A program made the translations under genes and the position numbers. Shown in pieces: positions 5,063-8,251 of a stretch of 8,251 nt of DNA (the stretch's first letter is position 1; each line of letters opens with the position of its first letter). The stretch is from an uncultured bacterium (GTDB taxonomy: Bacteria > Actinomycetota > Coriobacteriia > Coriobacteriales > Coriobacteriaceae), in contig CAJMPK010000063.1 in NCBI GenBank assembly GCA_905215205.1, positions 1 through 8,251 on the forward strand, given 5' to 3'. The notes beneath the pieces were generated by a model, which searched no databases, was not told where the DNA came from, and saw only the letters and a list, made by a program, of their open reading frames with translations.

Positions 5063-7939
5063 TTACTCGGCTTCACTAAGATCGCTGAGCATAAACTCGT
5101 AAATGTCCTGCCTCACGGGTGCGTTGAGCTCATATTCGATTTCGACGGCGTTGTCGTTGCTCTTAGTTTTAATAGCCTCGAACTCGCCGGTCGGATGCAT
5201 TTCGCCTAAGAAATAGAACTCCTTGCCACCCTTATCGTCCTTGTTCTTTCGCATAAACAAATACGTCTTCAAGCCGTTTTCTGGCCATGCCTGCAGTCGC
5301 AGAATCTCGGGGGAGTTGAGCGTGCGGTTGTTCTTAGAGATTGCAACTAGCTTGCTCGGCGAAACAAAGCGGTCTTCATACTGAATTGACTCACTAATGT
5401 CGGGTGCCTTGTCATAGTTAATAAACACGGGGAATGTGTTGGTCTTTTCGTCGTAGAAGTAGCCGCCAAGATTTTGGCCGTTGATGTTCTTTTCCCAGTT
5501 CATCAAGCGGCAAACCTCTTCGTATGTGTACTTGGCATTGAGAACGAAATTTGTGTTCTCGTACGTCTCGGCATAGTCGAGTCGGTTGCGCGCAATGCCA
5601 AAATCCAGCACCTCGAGAATCTGACGCTTGAACTCTGCGTTGCGCAGGGCGCTCGCAAACACTTCGGTCAGACGAGGTCCGGTTCCGTCGTCAATAAGCA
5701 GGGAAACGAAATCCTTAGGAGTGGCAAAGTCGCCCTTAAGGACGGCGATTGCCGACCTAACGGCGCTGTCCTTAAGTTGTGCGCGGTAGTTCCTAAGCGC
5801 GGCCTCGCGCATATGTCGATAGCCCTCGTGTCCGGCTTCGACGAGCGTTTGAAGCAAATAGAGGTCTTCGAATCGCTTGCCCGCGGCGAGCTTTTGCGAA
5901 ATAAATTTGAGAATCTTGGTTTGATCAGAGGAAAAATGGACTGTGTAGCCCGGCTCGTATTTGGAAAGAAATGCGTGGTAGGACCCCAGGCTGCTGTTCT
6001 TGAAGATAAGCAGCGGATCGATGGAGCCATTACGATCAAATTCGAGCAGCGATGGAATCTTGCCGAGTTTCTGGCGCAAGTCGAGATATTCGTTCTTCAA
6101 AAATCTGACGGAGGTAAAGTCGCCGCCGTCGATGGCCTTATAGATGCGAGCTTCGGAAATACGATCGAAGCTTACCGTTGAGCATCCGGGGATCGCCGAA
6201 TCGCTCTCTTGGACGAGACGACGCAGACGGTCTTTGTTGTACGTCTTGTCACCCGAAAGCGCGATGGGCACCAAGAAGTTGCTCTGGTAATTGCCAATAA
6301 AATCTAGTACCAGTGCGTATTCCTTGCCATCATTCAGGCGCAAACCTCGTCCGAGCTGCTGAACAAAGATGATTGCGGAGTCGGTGCGTCGAAGCATGAT
6401 GATCTGATTGAGCGAGGGGATGTCGACGCCCTCGTTCATGATATCGACCGAGAAAATGTACTCGAGCTCGCCGGCTTCAAGTTGGCTGATCGCGGCATCG
6501 CGGACTTCATCGGAATCTTGACCGCTAATCGCAGCCGTTCGATATCCGAGAACGTTGAATTTGCGCGACAGTTCTTCGGCCTCGGCGTTTCGATTGCAGA
6601 AAATTAAGCCCCTGCGGTTGCTTTTGGCGACGCTATATTCTTCGATCTTCTCGGTGATGTGACGCACGCGTTCATCGGACGTCAAACGCCCGAACAGAGC
6701 GGTATCTTCGACCGTCTCATCGTCAATCTCCAGATCGTGAATGCCAAAATAATGGAAGGGGGCTAGCATCTCTTCGGCCAAAGCGTCCTGCAGCGTGATC
6801 TGGAACGCGATGACGTGATTGAAAAGGGCAAAGACGTCGTAGCCGTCGGTGCGATTAGGCGTAGCGGTCATGCCAAGATAAAACCGAGGCGTAAAGTGCG
6901 ACATGATGGATTGGTAGCTCTGAGATCCCGTGCGGTGGGCCTCGTCGATGACGATGTAGTCGAACTCATCGGGACGGAAATCGCTCAGATGTTTGGCGAC
7001 CGAAGAACACATGGCAAACACGCAGGTGGCATTGCTTATATTCTTGCCAGTTTGATAGGTGTCGAACGTATAGGTACTACCTAAGAGCCGTTCATAGCTT
7101 ACACGGGAGGCGTCTATAATGCGTCGGCGGTGCGCAAGAAAGAGGATGCGCCGGGGTTTAGTTGCGAGCACGTCGAACGCCGAAAGGAAGGTCTTGCCAG
7201 TGCCGGTTGCCGAGACCAGCAATGCACGGGTCTCGCCCTTGCGGTGGATTACGCCGAGCGCCTCAAGGGCGCGCTGCTGCATTTTATTGGGCTTGATTTC
7301 TTCGAGGTCGTTCGTGGTTGGGCTAACAGTTGCCTGGAACGTCGGTTTCGATTTGGGCTTTGAGGGATGTGCCGATCGATATGCGGCATAGTTCTCAATC
7401 CAGTCTTGGGAAAGCAAAACGGTTGAGGTGTCGTTCCACAACGAATTGAACTCGCCCCTCAGCTCGCCGAGTAGGCGGCTGTTCTCGACAGTCTGGTACA
7501 GCACGTTCCATTCTTTATTACAGGTGAGGGCGGTCTGCGTCATGTTCGAGCTGCCGACGATGACCGTGCTGGTTTCGCCCTTATCAAAAATGTATCCCTT
7601 GGCATGCAGATTACCCTGGAATACGCGAACTTCCATGTTGTCGTATTCCAGGAGCTTGCGAAAGGCATCGGGTGAGTTGAAGTTGAGATAGGTGGACGTG
7701 AGCAGCCTGCCCTTAATGCCACGCTGCTTGAGCTCTTGGAACGTCTCGACCAGGATTTGAAGGCCGCCGTCTGCAACAAACGCTACGCAAAAGTCAAAAG
7801 AGCCGCAGGTTGAGAGCTGCTCCTTGATAACGGATAGTAGTGTTCCGCCTGTCGCCTTTGAGTTGGCGATGAGCTTGGGTGAATCGTTCCCGCGTGCAAG
7901 CGAGTCGAATTCAATATCAATCTGCTGCTGCGTAGTCAT
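5063..7939 (-). CDS. HKD (PLD-like) nuclease - SF2 DEAH helicase - DUF3427 fusion protein
   Basis: A 958-residue multidomain protein. The N-terminal phospholipase D-like nuclease domain (about 25-185) has one HxKx4D motif (His112, Lys114, Asp119) followed by GSSNMT (129-134). With a single motif, the active site should form by dimerisation, as in Nuc or BfiI. The superfamily 2 helicase follows (about 215-550): Walker A ATGTGKT with Lys249, DEAH at 332-335, GMTATP at 356-361, NEGVDIP at 502-508, and motif VI QQLGRGLR at 527-534. Residues from about 560 to the end form the DUF3427 region, ending in a compact part with FPVFINY and FYFLGEMHP. All core motifs are intact. ATG 7939 was chosen because GAAAGG lies ten bases upstream and the protein-like sequence begins there. 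The open frame extends 80 codons further but is not protein-like. Probable role: ATP-driven DNA translocation or unwinding coupled to cleavage, plausibly in phage defence or repair. The gene is visibly more AT-rich than the two-component operon and stands alone. Confidence 0.93.
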   Translation of the reverse strand: MTTQQQIDIEFDSLARGNDSPKLIANSKATGGTLLSVIKEQLSTCGSFDFCVAFVADGGLQILVETFQELKQRGIKGRLLTSTYLNFNSPDAFRKLLEYDNMEVRVFQGNLHAKGYIFDKGETSTVIVGSSNMTQTALTCNKEWNVLYQTVENSRLLGELRGEFNSLWNDTSTVLLSQDWIENYAAYRSAHPSKPKSKPTFQATVSPTTNDLEEIKPNKMQQRALEALGVIHRKGETRALLVSATGTGKTFLSAFDVLATKPRRILFLAHRRRIIDASRVSYERLLGSTYTFDTYQTGKNISNATCVFAMCSSVAKHLSDFRPDEFDYIVIDEAHRTGSQSYQSIMSHFTPRFYLGMTATPNRTDGYDVFALFNHVIAFQITLQDALAEEMLAPFHYFGIHDLEIDDETVEDTALFGRLTSDERVRHITEKIEEYSVAKSNRRGLIFCNRNAEAEELSRKFNVLGYRTAAISGQDSDEVRDAAISQLEAGELEYIFSVDIMNEGVDIPSLNQIIMLRRTDSAIIFVQQLGRGLRLNDGKEYALVLDFIGNYQSNFLVPIALSGDKTYNKDRLRRLVQESDSAIPGCSTVSFDRISEARIYKAIDGGDFTSVRFLKNEYLDLRQKLGKIPSLLEFDRNGSIDPLLIFKNSSLGSYHAFLSKYEPGYTVHFSSDQTKILKFISQKLAAGKRFEDLYLLQTLVEAGHEGYRHMREAALRNYRAQLKDSAVRSAIAVLKGDFATPKDFVSLLIDDGTGPRLTEVFASALRNAEFKRQILEVLDFGIARNRLDYAETYENTNFVLNAKYTYEEVCRLMNWEKNINGQNLGGYFYDEKTNTFPVFINYDKAPDISESIQYEDRFVSPSKLVAISKNNRTLNSPEILRLQAWPENGLKTYLFMRKNKDDKGGKEFYFLGEMHPTGEFEAIKTKSNDNAVEIEYELNAPVRQDIYEFMLSDLSEAE

Positions 7940-8151
7940 CCCGGCCAAACCTTTCGAAAGACTATGTTGGCGCCAGGATAACAGATCGACCGTTCGTGTT
8001 TTGGGCATATGACGGTATTGATTGCCGGCTTTGGTCTGAGGGGTGCGGTATCTCCATTGATGTCCGCACGGCATGGGACACTTACCCTGCCGCCCTGCTC
8101 TGCCGCGGCGGCATGAAGCTGAACAACGACCCTCTAAGGAGCTCGATAGTA

Positions 8152-8251
8152 ATGAGTGACAACACCAAGCATCTCGCAAAGAAGTGCGTCAAGGATGCGG
8201 GGCCGTGCCTCGCGCTGTGCGTAGCCGGCGCAGCGGTCGCGCTGCTGGCTG
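8152..8251 (+). CDS. Start of a small membrane protein gene (partial, cut by window end)
   Basis: The first 33 codons of a plus-strand gene are present. Its ATG lies ten bases after a good AAGGAG ribosome binding site (8136-8141). The visible protein begins MSDNTKHLAKKCVKDAGP and continues into a hydrophobic Ala/Leu/Val-rich stretch from about residue 18, suggesting a membrane segment after a basic, cytoplasmic N-terminus. Three cysteines (12, 19, 23) fall in the first 23 residues, but there is no lipobox of the usual kind. The same frame has an alternative ATG at 8113, which lacks a comparable ribosome binding site. The family was not recognised. The gene is divergent from the nuclease-helicase, so it could share a regulatory region with it. 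Confidence 0.65.
   Translation, partial: MSDNTKHLAKKCVKDAGPCLALCVAGAAVALLA

Noticed and set aside
5474..6181. A 235-codon plus-strand open frame opposite the DUF3427 region
   Set aside because: It is antisense to the nuclease-helicase gene, has no recognisable domain, and has no good ribosome binding site evident.
8113..8151. An upstream in-frame ATG (8113) for the partial membrane protein gene
   Set aside because: It has no clear ribosome binding site, and the extension would read through the strong AAGGAG that serves the ATG at 8152. It is kept only as an alternative.
7940..8179. An 80-codon N-terminal extension of the nuclease-helicase
   Set aside because: The frame is open, but the sequence is not protein-like (Cys/Arg/Ser-rich) and runs into the divergent gene's start. 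A ribosome binding site sits at the ATG at 7939.

Overview
The window looks like a chromosomal segment from a high-GC actinobacterium of the Coriobacteriia, most likely Collinsella or a close relative. This rests on GC-rich coding style, strong Shine-Dalgarno sites, several short intergenic regions and the general look of the proteins. No marker gene fixes the genus, so the assignment is an inference.

Layout. Positions 23-107 (minus) hold a tRNA-Leu with anticodon UAA. Positions 139-762 (minus) encode a membrane-anchored helical-repeat protein of unknown function. Divergent from it, at 926-1599 (plus), is a two-gene unit: a galactitol-family PTS IIB protein and a small VOC-fold protein. The unit ends at a near-perfect terminator hairpin that also serves the convergent genes. 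Positions 1675-4300 (minus) form a three-gene operon read in the order UBA-like/DUF4342 membrane protein, OmpR-type response regulator, sensor histidine kinase. The last two genes overlap by 17 bases. The 4301-4627 gap carries the operon's GC-rich, hairpin-forming leader and the divergent start signals of a Nudix hydrolase gene (4628-5023, plus). A second strong hairpin terminator (5025-5059) separates that gene from a very large minus-strand gene at 5063-7939. This gene encodes one polypeptide with an HKD (phospholipase D-like) nuclease domain, a superfamily 2 DEAH helicase and a DUF3427 C-terminal region. At 8152 a new plus-strand gene starts with a good ribosome binding site and runs off the window.

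How the parts work together. The regulator/kinase pair is a complete phosphorelay, and the DUF4342 protein is probably an accessory membrane component of it. The PTS IIB protein lacks its IIA and IIC partners here, and the VOC protein resembles the C-terminal domain that some bacteria fuse to KHG/KDPG aldolase, so the two may belong to a sugar or sugar-acid pathway encoded elsewhere. The nuclease-helicase is the best candidate for an accessory, possibly anti-phage or DNA-processing function. It stands alone, is visibly richer in A+T than the two-component operon, and combines nuclease and helicase parts in a way that recalls restriction or DISARM-like systems. No transposase, integrase, CRISPR array, rRNA or recognisable riboswitch was seen.
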